64,000 nucleotides of DNA, taken from the NCBI GenBank assembly GCA_022577435.1, contig JAKOON010000084.1:186001-250000 (forward strand), in the 5' to 3' direction. The stretch is from Embiotoca jacksoni. Lineage: Eukaryota; Chordata; Actinopteri; Embiotocidae. The notes under the pieces were generated by a model. It was not told the DNA's origin. It searched no databases and saw only the letters and a list, made by a program, of their open reading frames with translations. Position 1 is the first letter of the stretch, and the number at the start of each line of letters is the position of its first letter. The translations under genes were made by a program, and so were the position numbers. Shown here piece by piece: positions 1-9,275 of the stretch.

Positions 1-39
1 GTTCTTATTTAAATATATGCTTGTATAGCTACACGTGTG

Positions 40-81
<42 letters not shown>

Positions 82-807
82 TGCGCGTGCGTGCATATGT
101 ATGATAACATGTCCTATTTATATATACATCTATGCTTTTAGGAGTGCATAATTTTTTCTTATTCAATTTCATCCAATACCTCACTAACACCTGTGGCACC
201 TTTTATGTTTATATGAACTGTTTACATTTTTGTACCCTCACACTACTTTTTACTATTTTCAGTTTCAGATTTGTTGTCAGAGTATTTGTGCAATGACAAA
301 GATTAATCTATCTTCACGACAGCCACTATTTATTATAGCCAATGTCAAGAAGATATTTGATATCTTGTGGCTGCAACTGTTCAATTACAATAAGAGATCC
401 AGTCATGCAGAAACATAAATCATGGAGTGATTCAATCAAAAAACATCTTCATCAATTCATAATAATGATGATGATGGAATTGTGTTTTGTATGCTAACCT
501 TTTATGGAAATTATTCCCATCATGTTGAGGATTCTGTGTTAATCATTCCAATCAACGCAAACCAAAGAACTTATTGATGAGATTGACAACTAACCAAAAC
601 CAATAGGTTAAGGAAATCTATATGATGTGTATGATCTCATGAACTGAAAGCCCCAAGTATCCTAAATGATACTGAAAGGTGTCTTGATTATTTTATAGAT
701 TAAGTAATTAAGCAAGAAGCTTGTTAATGACAGTAATCATTCATTGCAGCCCTACAGCAGTCAGTTTTATCTTCATTGACACTCACCTTGTCACTGCACT
801 CCTGCAG
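1..807 (+). other. pif1 intron (3' part), no exon seen
   Basis: This AT-rich stretch precedes the first visible pif1 exon and ends in an acceptor CAG at 805-807. The preceding exon should encode the Walker B/DEAD-like segment (ID E-type motif II), but I find no such translation here, so that exon must lie left of the window. Apart from a GT microsatellite at its left end I see no other feature. Confidence 0.7.
35..94. repeat. (GT)n microsatellite with GCGTGC interruptions
   Basis: About 60 bp of alternating GT with CG interruptions towards the right end, within a pif1 intron. Confidence 0.95.
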
Positions 808-3800
808 GTCAGTGAGGAGGTCCACTGAGCCTTTTGGAGGCATCCAGCTGATCGTGTGTGGCGACTTCCTGCAGCTGCCTCCAGTTTCTAAAGGAAAAGA
901 AAAGGCCAGCTTCTGCTTCCAGGTCAGACCTCTGTTGATCTTTGTGCATCCTGGGCAGGCTGTGGCTCAGTCGGTAGAGTGGGTTGCACACTAATCGGAA
1001 GGTTGGTGGTTCGATCCCCAGCTCCTCCTGTCCACATGCCTAAGTGTCCCTGAGCAAGACACTGAACCCTAAAATTTCTCCCAGTGGTGTACCATCGGTG
1101 TGTTGTAAGTCGCTTTGGATAAAAGCGTCAGCTAAATGAAATGAAATGGGAAAAAAAAAATCCCGTTTGTGTGTTTCACTGAATTAAGTCCTGTGATAAA
1201 TACAGCTTTCCTTTGATATGGGTAATTAAAATAGTTGTGTTTTGGGTCTTCAACACTTGGTATTAAAAAGCTGTGGTTTATTGGGACTGTAAATGTGTTC
1301 CTTGTTTCTGGTATGTCAGTGTGTACCCTGAGGGGTTGATCCGAGTACATGAGTCATCACTGGTCTATGCTCTTCATGAGTCAACATCTGTTCTACAGTC
1401 TCTGCTGAAGAGCATTAATGGAGTTGCTGAACGCAAATCAAAAAAACGTTTCCATTCTGAACCTTCAGGCCAGGAGTTGGCGCAAGGTCATTCATGTCAA
1501 CATGGAGTTAACAGAAGTACGGAGGCAGACGGACCAGACCTTCATCGCCCTCCTGCAGGCAGTGAGGGTGGGCAGGTAAAATAATGAGCCCTGTTCATTT
1601 TTGCAAGCTATCCCATCGTCATATTTTATTTTACGAGAGTCAATGTGATCCCATTGTTCAATCAAGTTATGTATGTTACATAAATATTGGTCCAGGCACA
1701 ACAGGCCTTTGTATCATTCTACAGAAAAGAAAAAGTTCTGTCAATTCACACATTTCAGGGTGACAGAAGAAGTCACAGCGAGACTGATGAAAAGTGCCTA
1801 CCATCAGATCGAGAAGGACGGGATTCTAGCGACCCGGCTGTGCACTCACAAGGATGATGTGGAGCTCACCAACGAGAACAAACTGCAGCAGCTGGCAGGT
1901 GTGAATTCTTTCGTCTGATTTCATAGATATTTTGAACTTGAAACAGGTGCTACTTTGTTTGGCTTGGATGCAGGTGAAGAGAGTCTTGAGTCATGCGTGG
2001 TAAACTTGTTAAAACCTGTTTCCTCTCTGGAGGTGTTTTCGGTCTCAGTCGGACGCCGCTTGTGTTCTGACTCCTGTTATTTTCTGTCCTTGTATACTTT
2101 TATTTTGTTTGACCCCACTTCATGATGAGACTGTGGAGAGTTTTTGACACACTGTGGCAGCAGTTTCACTGTTTTATCATGATTTTCTTTTTATTTGTAA
2201 TTTTTTTATTGTGGTTTGATACTGTATTATCTTTGTTCTGAACAAGAATATTTGCCACAGTAATATTGTAATAAATTTAGTGAATCTCTCGCTGTCCCTC
2301 AGGCTCAGTTCGTGTGTTTGAGGCACTGGACAGTGACCCAGCGCTGGTGAAGACTATCGATGCTCACAGCCCCGTCAGCAAACTGATTCAGCTCAAAGTG
2401 GGAGCTCAGGTGTGTGTGTGTGTGTGTGTGTGCGCGTGCAGATTGTCCTTTTTTTTTTTTATCCGATTCTTTACCTGCTGTAGTTTGGCATGTCATATTT
2501 ATCTTTTGACATGTGTTTAGTACTGCACTCATATTGAGTGAAGATGTGCTTTAAAATGTTTGACATTTCTAAAGGTCATGCTGACAAAGAACCTGGATGT
2601 TGCTCGCGGGCTGGTGAATGGAGCACGGGGGGTCGTGGTGGCTTTTGAGTCTGGAAAACAAGGTCAGTATTCATAATCATTACATCATACTTTCAAATAA
2701 TTTGCTCAGAAAAGCCAAAATTCATTGAAAATTTTGTAAACACGGTGGCAAGCAAATTGCAGAGGACTGCTCAAAGGGAGAGTTTGACATTTTAGGAAAT
2801 AAACTTGTTCACCTTCCTGAGTCATTCACTTTCATTTCAAATGAAAAATTGCCATGCAACATTACACAAGAGCAATAAGATAAACCACAGTTAAAACATT
2901 TTGGTTAAAGAAATTTAGCAACCCAGCCCAACTAAGGTAAGTCAAGCTTACAGTTGACTCATGCTTCATGTTTAGGAGAAAGACATGTATTTTCTATCAG
3001 TGCTTTGTTTTATTCGTCGTACTATACACTTCTCGGGTTACTTTTCAAGCAGCCTCCATTGCGAGTCTGTGGCTCAGACAGTAAAGCGGGTTGCACTCTA
3101 ATCGAAAGGTTGGTGGTTCGAACCCCAGCTCCTCCTGTCCACATGCCCAAGTGTCCTTGAGCAAGACACTGAACCCTAAGTTGCTCCAGTGTGTGAATGT
3201 GCTCCTGATGACAGCACCTTGCATGGTGATCTGTCTCGTTAGTGTGTGAATGGAAAAACCATATTAAAGCGCTTTGAGACCAAAAGGTGATAAAGCGCTA
3301 TACAAGTACAGACCATTTACCATTGCTGCGACTGCACTCAACCACAGGAGAGATTTTTGCTCACACCAAATGGCACCTTTGTATGCTCCATTTTAAAATA
3401 TGTGGATAATTGCTGTTATAGGCTTGACAGAATCATCTATCATTTTATCCACTAAAAAAAGTATGCTTTAACTCTACCAGAAAATCCCATTTTTCAGTGA
3501 AGGGTTTTGAATTGAAGAAGAACTAAAAGTCTTTGATGATGGTTCTGCAGCTCAGGTCAAAATAAAACTGCATAACTTTATTGAAAATGCCACAGATGGT
3601 CTCGTCAGAAATGAGTGGAGGCAACGTCTCGTTTGTCCATGTTCTGACTCACTCGGTGAATCCTCAGGACTCCCACGCGTACGTTTCCTGTGTGGTGCCA
3701 CAGAAGTGCTGAAGCCAGAGCACTGGGTGTTTAAGTCTGGAGGAGGAATGCACCTGAGTCGACAGCAGCTGCCTCTTAAACTGGCCTGGGCCATCTCCAT

Positions 3801-5920
3801 CCACAAGAGCCAGGTGAGTACATCAATGTACCGAGGTGCAGGACAACCAAAGACCACTTATTGAAGATGTGCTCACCTGATAACTTTGTCGACTTTCCTG
3901 CACTCTCACAGTAACACACAATTCCACTTTGATATGTTCCCTTTCAAGCTTTACTTTTTTTGTACAGCGACGGGTCAAAGTTTTCACTAGTCCTTTGAAA
4001 TATCTCAACATTTAATAGATTTCATTCCCAAGTTTCTGTAGCGACATTCATTCCAGACAACAGATCCAAATGTTCCCTTTGTACTTTTCGTCTAACCACA
4101 CCATCAGGTCAGTTACACAAATGTTAAACATTATGCCAGCTGCACATCAGCATGTTGGTCTTGTCACTGAGCTGTTGTTAGTGTTCTCTGCTGTGTCCGA
4201 GTATAGCCTCACAGAGCTGCTGGCATGGCTCAGTTCAGTCTGCACACTTTCATTGACACCACTACTTGCACACTTTACACTTCAGCTTTTCATTGTGGTG
4301 GACTTCTCACTCCTCACCGGGTGAAAGCATTTTAACTGGTCTGTAGGTGAACACTGGTTTACAGTCAGCTTTTCACATCTTAAATCAAACTCCACATCCA
4401 GTAAATCCCTTTTTATGCACTAAACTGGTTATTTTATATTTACTACAAATGTTGTGAGCATTTGAGCTCAAATTTACAGACCTATTTCCTTTGTAAAGCT
4501 TGCTTCAGTTTTCCTCCCAGTGGATTAAATGAATTGCTAATACTATTTTTAGGGACTGAGCCACATTCCAGACCAGAGTGCCTGGGTCTGTCTCGCTCAA
4601 CTTTATTACCTCTCTTTCCTGTCATCATTCTTCTGTATGATATCTAATTAAGAAAAAAATAGTTATCAGATTAAAAGGTTCCTACTCAGTTTCACAATCA
4701 TATGCTAGGCAGAGAGAGTCGGGTTTGGTGAGAGGAGGTACATGAGTTTTGTCTGATGAGAGGAAATTGCTCTAAAGACCTGGTCAGACACCCCGAACAC
4801 GAACCCCCAGTTCCATCCATAAATGAGCAGTGACTGTAATCACCAACCACTCAGCTGTCACACCAACAGCTTCCACTCTGCCGCCACAACATACTCTATA
4901 TCCTGACCTCACTCTCTGAAATTGGACAGAGGGAAAGGGGGGAGGAGGCCCTCAGGGTAATTGGGTTCATTGGTCACGACCACGGTGAGACCAGTGTTTG
5001 ATTTACAGCGGAGGTGTCGAGGCACAGGGGGCATTAAAAAGGAATTCCACTCCTGCATCCCTATGGAGGAAATGAGTGATCATAAAATTATGATAAAACT
5101 TGAGAATAAAGAGGGTAGGGGTGTAGATATTAACCAGGTGAACTTAAATCTTGAAATTATTGCACTGTTGGTAAAAAAAACAAAAACATTTCAAATCTTA
5201 TACACTGAGCAATGCTTATTTTTTTTTTTATTTTTTTTTTTTTCCTCTACCCTGCAAGAAAATTTGTTTAATCTTTTGTGAACAAACTAAATCCTTGACT
5301 CGGGGATTCCTCTTTGTTTTTTATGTCAAATACTGGAATATTCATGCATCAATGTGTGCTGTATTATTTTAAATATTCAATAGTAGTATTTGTAAAAGTT
5401 TTGTATGCTTTTGTTTTCAAGGGGATGACTCTGGACTGTGTGGAGATCTCTTTGGCACGCGTGTTCGAGAGCGGCCAGGCTTACGTGGCCCTGTCTCGGG
5501 CTCGGAGTCTGGAGGGTCTGAGGGTCATGGACTTTGACCCCCATGTGGTCCGAACAGATCCAGATGTTCTCGTCTTCTACAGGAGACTGAGGAAGGAGAG
5601 GCTGCTCATGCAGGTGAGTGGAGAGCTCTCTTTATCATGATTTTACCAGAACCCGATTCATAACTCACCTGGTCATGAACTAATCCCTCAGAGGGATTAC
5701 ATAAAATTAATCTTTCACGTGCCAAACTGCAGTCCTCATTTTAAGTATTTTGAGTGCATTACATACGACAGCAGATTACATGGGAGCGCTGTAGAAGAAC
5801 CATTTAAAGAAACCTTCACAAACTGTTCAGTCTTGTAAAACAGCTTTCTGTCTCTGCCGCTCTCTGCAGGCCTCCATGGATGATTTTATCGGCAGCAGCA
5901 ACAAAGAAAATGCTTGGTGA
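808..5920 (+). CDS. pif1: ATP-dependent DNA helicase PIF1 (3' part, 8 exons)
   Basis: Exons: 808-922, 1469-1575, 1759-1898, 2303-2409, 2575-2662, 3668-3813, 5422-5613 and 5870-5920 (stop TGA 5918-5920). All junctions are GT/AG and in frame; together they give 314 complete residues. PIF1 is a 5'-to-3' superfamily 1B helicase that unwinds G-quadruplexes and RNA-DNA hybrids and acts at telomeres, replication forks and mitochondrial DNA. The first visible exon carries motif III (GDFLQLPPV). Later exons carry TRLCTHKDDVELTN, GLVNGARG, motif V (SIHKSQGMTLDCVEIS) and motif VI (GQAYVALSRARSLEGLRV), which match my recollection of human PIF1 nearly residue for residue. The last exon is short and ends NKENAW. 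Walker A, motif II and the N-terminus lie outside the window, so the gene is cut by the window edge, not broken. Intron 7 (3814-5421) is the longest. The gene is convergent with uqcrh. Confidence 0.96.
951..1140 (+). mobile_element. tRNA-derived SINE, copy 1 (LINE-type tail A)
   Basis: The head has polymerase III promoter-like boxes: an A-box region TGGCTCAGTCGGTAGAGTGG at 963-982 and a B-box GGTTCGATCCC near 1009-1019. It is followed by a body shared with the copy at 3.06-3.32 kb (TGTCCACATGCC, GAGCAAGACACTGAACCC). The 3' end reads AAGTCGCTTTGGATAAAAGC and then short ATGAA repeats, a tail that I recall from many fish SINEs and their partner LINEs. It sits in the pif1 intron between the exons at 808-922 and 1469-1575. 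The ends are approximate. Confidence 0.85.
2409..2438. repeat. (GT)n microsatellite at a splice donor
   Basis: The tract starts at the pif1 exon 2303-2409 donor: the splice-site GT is itself the first unit of the repeat. Confidence 0.9.
2774..2832 (+). repeat. degenerate fragment of a fish interspersed repeat (family C arm)
   Basis: The segment resembles the outer end of a repeat I recall from many fish genomes (GAGTTTGACATTTTAGGAAAT, then a CACTT/CTTTC-rich stretch and GAGT). Related pieces occur near 36.0, 39.9 and 42.95 kb. It lies in a pif1 intron. The assignment is from memory and the ends are approximate. Confidence 0.5.
3060..3322 (+). mobile_element. tRNA-derived SINE, copy 2 (LINE-type tail B)
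   Basis: The head (GTGGCTCAGACAGTAAAGCG, B-box GGTTCGAACCCC at about 3115-3126) and first body segment match copy 1 at 0.95-1.14 kb. After the shared GACACTGAACCCTAA the two diverge. This copy continues into a longer body with AAAGCGCTTTGAGACC and ends TAAAGCGCTATACAAGTACA, a different LINE-like tail. It lies in the pif1 intron between 2662 and 3668. Confidence 0.87.
3814..5421 (+). other. pif1 intron 7 with an old repeat fragment
   Basis: This is a 1.6 kb intron. Around 4105-4250 it contains words such as AAACATTATGCC, CATCAGCATGTTGG and CCTCACAGAGCTGCTGGCAT. They match a dispersed fish repeat I know from memory (family B here; other pieces near 33.37 and 61.05 kb). The right part has poly-T at 5219-5242. 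No missed exon is needed, because the protein reads through directly from SIHKSQ to GMTLDC. Confidence 0.6.
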
Positions 5921-6156
5921 GGAGGGGAATCATTTTTTTTTACAATATTTGTAATGTTATGCACTGTGTGCATGAGGTCTGCTATTCTAGTGATGATATG
6001 GTTTTCTTAAATGACTGAACCACAAACATTAACCTCAGTTCCTGATTTAACTGGCTTTATTTGGAGTCACACTGCCACCATCTGTTCATGACTGTAAATT
6101 TTTTTTTTTTTTTACTATGGTTTGATTTTATTTATTATCATGTGTTAGTGTATTCA

Positions 6157-6162
6157 AATAAA
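6157..6162 (+). terminator. pif1 polyadenylation signal AATAAA
   Basis: A canonical AATAAA lies 237 bp after the pif1 stop, followed by a T-rich stretch. It gives a 3' UTR of about 260 nt. Confidence 0.7.
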
Positions 6163-6689
6163 GTTTTTTAATCAACTTATAAATTTGAAGTATTTTCTCT
6201 TTTGCTTACAGCAAAAATTCATATCAAAAGAAAAATAGGAAAGTAATACTGGTGAACTCCAGAGGATTGTTCTTAGTTAATATGTCTTTGGACTGATAAA
6301 TAAAATCCCTGCTGTAAGAAGTCATTGAAGAGTGGGAGCAGGTAACTTTTTGCTAATACACATGGTGATATTGAGATGTGCATAAATCCCCTTATAATCT
6401 TTAGACTTCTCTATAACTAGAGTCTGATCTAGTAAAATTAAAGTTGTGGGAAGAAATCTGGTGAACTGTCAGGGATTTTTGCTTGTTGGATACTGCATGC
6501 CCCTAAAAGGACTCAAACTTTTGTTTTTCCATCGCCTCATAATCATCACGGTTAAATTCTGAAAAACAGATACTGTATTTATTTCATATCCAGTGTGTCA
6601 CAATAATAAGTCAGTGAAACAGTATTAATCATGGCATATGACAATTGTAACTCAACTTAAAACTCCATGCTGTGATTTATCTGCCAAGA

Positions 6690-6880
6690 TGGTGATATTT
6701 TCAGTACGGTTTGTCAGCACCATCACAGAAAAACTGCTTGCCAGATTTTCCTGAAACTTGGTGGAAGGGTTTAGCACGGTCCACAGAAAAAAACATTACA
6801 TTTGAGGGTGGATCCCAATGGCAAGGTAGGTCCACAAATTATTTTTCACTTTCGTTTAGAGAATTACTGAATGCCATACA
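6690..6880 (+). repeat. fossil of a dispersed fish repeat
   Basis: Word order resembles a repeat I recall from many fish genomes: TTTGTCAGCA, AAAAACTGC, CTGAAACTTGGTGGAAGG, a GGATCC-like word and TTATTTTTCACTTTCG. It lies between the pif1 and uqcrh 3' ends. I cannot assign a transposon class. Confidence 0.55.
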
Positions 6881-7122
6881 TGTTAAATCCACTAGATGGT
6901 AGTAAAGTTCCTTGGCAGAAGTCTGCACTGAGTGCCCTTCAAGTTGAAAAGTATTTTATCCATATCACCCAACCATAAACCAAATCTGTCTTGGAAACGC
7001 AACAAAAGATGGGTTTAAGTGTTTGTAGCTTTCTGAACTGAATCATGCCATCATTCACTGACACAAAGGAGTCAAATGCATTAAAAAGGAGCAACCACAG
7101 CGAGTAGAAAGCAAAGAAAGTC

Positions 7123-7128
7123 TTTATT
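7123..7128 (-). terminator. uqcrh polyadenylation signal AATAAA
   Basis: TTTATT on the + strand reads AATAAA on the minus strand, 345 bp beyond the uqcrh stop. With the pif1 signal at 6157 it leaves about 0.9 kb between the two convergent transcript ends. Confidence 0.65.
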
Positions 7129-7472
7129 TTCCAGCCAGAACAATGAATCCATGATCAAACCTGAGGTAAACTTCATTACTGGAGCTGCATACTTGCTTTT
7201 GCAAATCGTCTGACCACATTTATACATGAATGAGCCGTTCTTTGCACAAATCTTTAAAACAGATGTACCCGTAACACAGACGAGCAGTGATTCATAATGC
7301 TGATGATACTTCTGACTGTCAACAAGTATGCACTATATACAAAGGTGTGGTGTGTACTTAGTCTAAGAAATGAAGGAGAACAACAACAGACGTCATAACT
7401 GTGATGGTTATTTTAAAGTTTTAGCAGTTAAACAGACTCTACAGCTGCAATGTGTGGGAACTGGGCGGGTGA

Positions 7473-9007
7473 TCATTTCACATTGTGGAACAGCTTGTGC
7501 GCCACCTGTAACGAGAAACAACAACACAATCGGCATCTTCGTTAGAAGACATGGAGGCGAATAACTTGCACAGTTATACCTGCTGTGCGGAGATAATATC
7601 ATTACTGATTTCCTGAAGTGTGTTGCCATCACAGCCTTTGTGTAAAACACACACTTACACAATGGTCCCGTGCGTGCAGGAAGTCAAAGAGTTCCTCTGT
7701 GCAGTCCTCCTCGGTGTTGGATCGGGAGCCGACCCGAGCTTCACAGGCCTCCAGACGCTCCTTAGTGTGCACACAGTGATCAGTCTGCTCACACTTGGCT
7801 CGTATCGTTTCTAGAGGGTCCTGAAAGACACAAGATGAAAATATAGTACATGAAGGAAACTTTTCTAGACAAGCACAGTACCTTTTAGTGCCAGTAACTG
7901 GAGTAAAAAGCACAAATTTTGCCTTTGAATTTTAGCAGAGTAGAAAGATTGTTAGAAAACTGTGATATTCAAGAGATGCACAAGTACCTCAAAATGGTAA
8001 TTAAGTGCAGTACTTGAGAGAATAGTTATGTTTAGTTTATTTTACTCTACTGATTCATGGAAAAGGACAGATTCTGCATGCCGTCATAGTGGCTGTTCAT
8101 ACTTGGCATCAACATGCACTCAGTGATCCGATTACAAGTAATCAGCTGAAAGTACATCAGTTCACACCTGACATGATCATGCATCTCCAGTGACCTCGTG
8201 ATCAGATCTCACTTCACCGCTATAAATGTAAATAAAAACGTACTGTACATCATGTAAATATTAAGGTGGTGGTATCGGGATATTCAAACCTCCTTAATAT
8301 GTAACTTAAATGTGGGCTTAAATCTTTGGCCTTTAATGTTGATTTTTTATTTTACCCATTCTGTCCATAAAAAGAATCATTCCTGTATAAAGTTGTTAAT
8401 GTGACTAGTTTTAAACTTCTATTATTTTTATCTAAGGAAAAATGGGATTTCCTAGTTTGTACAAAAATAATTTTCATTAAATATGAAGAACAAACTTACC
8501 ACCATCTCTTCCTCCTCCTCCTCTTCTTCCTCCTCCTCTTCCTCAGCAGGAGCATCTTCCTCCTGGTGGGTGACAATAATATCAAGGACATTCAGGTTAG
8601 TTTGGTCTGCAAATATTAGCATTTATAAAAGGAACCAGGTCTGCCTTAAAACTAAGTTCCGCTCCAATTAATGAGCCAATTTAAACTCCACTTACAGTCA
8701 GACATGGGTTTAATATTTTGGGTGGCATATAAGTGGCAATATAGGTTCATGAATACCCAAATAATTAAAAAAAAAAAAAATACAACTTCGGATAGCAGAA
8801 AATGGAAACTTCGTGTACAGTTTATGAACCAGCTTAAGTCCTATTTAAACGTCATTAAGAGAGATGACACTGAGCTCGATGCACTAAACTAAGCTGCAAA
8901 GTTGGGTAACACAGAAAAAGCGACGTATAAAGACTCCTGTCGGTATTTTTTTCCCGTACCTCGTCGTCGGGGTCCCCGTTTGTGAGCATTTTCCTCTCCG
9001 ACACCAT
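7473..9007 (-). CDS. uqcrh: cytochrome b-c1 complex subunit 6 (hinge protein)
   Basis: Exons on the minus strand: 9007-8960, 8562-8500, 7820-7659 and 7505-7473 (stop TGA at 7475-7473), giving 101 residues in frame. The hinge protein bridges cytochrome c1 and cytochrome c in respiratory complex III, on the intermembrane-space side. The N-terminus MVSERKMLTNGDPDDE is followed by an acidic exon with 13 consecutive Glu (residues 23-35), then DPLETIRAKCEQ. Cysteines at 47, 53, 63, 77 and 91 keep the hinge spacing; by analogy with the bovine protein 47-91 and 63-77 would be the hairpin disulfides. The core NTEEDCTEELFDFLHARDHC and C-terminus VAHKLFHNVK match the vertebrate family. The protein is about 10 residues longer than my recollection of the human one, mostly in the acidic stretch. 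Intron 2 (7821-8499) carries repeat fragments. Confidence 0.96.
7870..8050 (+). repeat. degenerate dispersed repeat (family A) in uqcrh intron
   Basis: Words such as CAAGTACCTCAAAATGGTA and GTGCAGTACTTGAG match a common fish repeat. A better copy lies at 14.81-15.03 kb and a related piece at 45.2-45.33 kb. The order along this strand is the same as at 14.9 kb. Confidence 0.6.
8085..8215. repeat. degenerate dispersed repeat (family D) in uqcrh intron
   Basis: It has TTCATACTTGGCATCAACATG, GTGATCCGATTACAAGT and GTTCACACCTGACAT, and later GTGATCAGATCTC. This resembles the segment at 45.45-45.64 kb (CACACCTGGCATTAAAAT, GTGATCACAAGT). The presence of both a forward GTGATCCGAT and a TGATCAGATC word suggests an element with inverted ends. 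Confidence 0.45.
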
Positions 9008-9275
9008 GATTAAGTCTCTGAAATGTGCCAAAAAGTCAGAACTTCAGTGCTGTCACAGGCCGCGAGGTCGGCTGAGGACGGTCACACGCCGGAAACGTCT
9101 AGAATCTTCACCGGATGTCTTTTCTTATTGGTTAAAAGGAATGATCAAATTTCCTCTTATCCAATGATCGATCAGATTTTCTGTAAGGCCCACCCATCTG
9201 ATTTCGCCGTGTGTGCGGAACTTTTGTCTGGCTTATAGGAGCGAAGTCGGACCGAATAACCTGTCGTACGGCATC
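9008..9275. promoter_or_regulatory. uqcrh/nsun4 bidirectional promoter
   Basis: Only 268 bp separate the two start codons, which face away from each other. The interval has an ETS-type CCGGAA (9089-9094), a second CCGGAT (9111-9116), an inverted CCAAT box (ATTGG 9127-9131) and a direct CCAAT (9161-9165), plus several CpGs. There is no clear TATA box. ETS (GABP/NRF-2) and NF-Y sites are typical for nuclear genes of mitochondrial proteins. That the promoter is shared is inferred from geometry. Confidence 0.8.

Noticed and set aside
230..418. Small open frame in the first pif1 intron
   Set aside because: No similarity to PIF1 motif II and no splice sites that keep the frame.
961..1035. A tRNA gene
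   Set aside because: A-box and B-box are present, but no complete acceptor stem or cloverleaf is formed, and the sequence continues into a SINE body and LINE tail.
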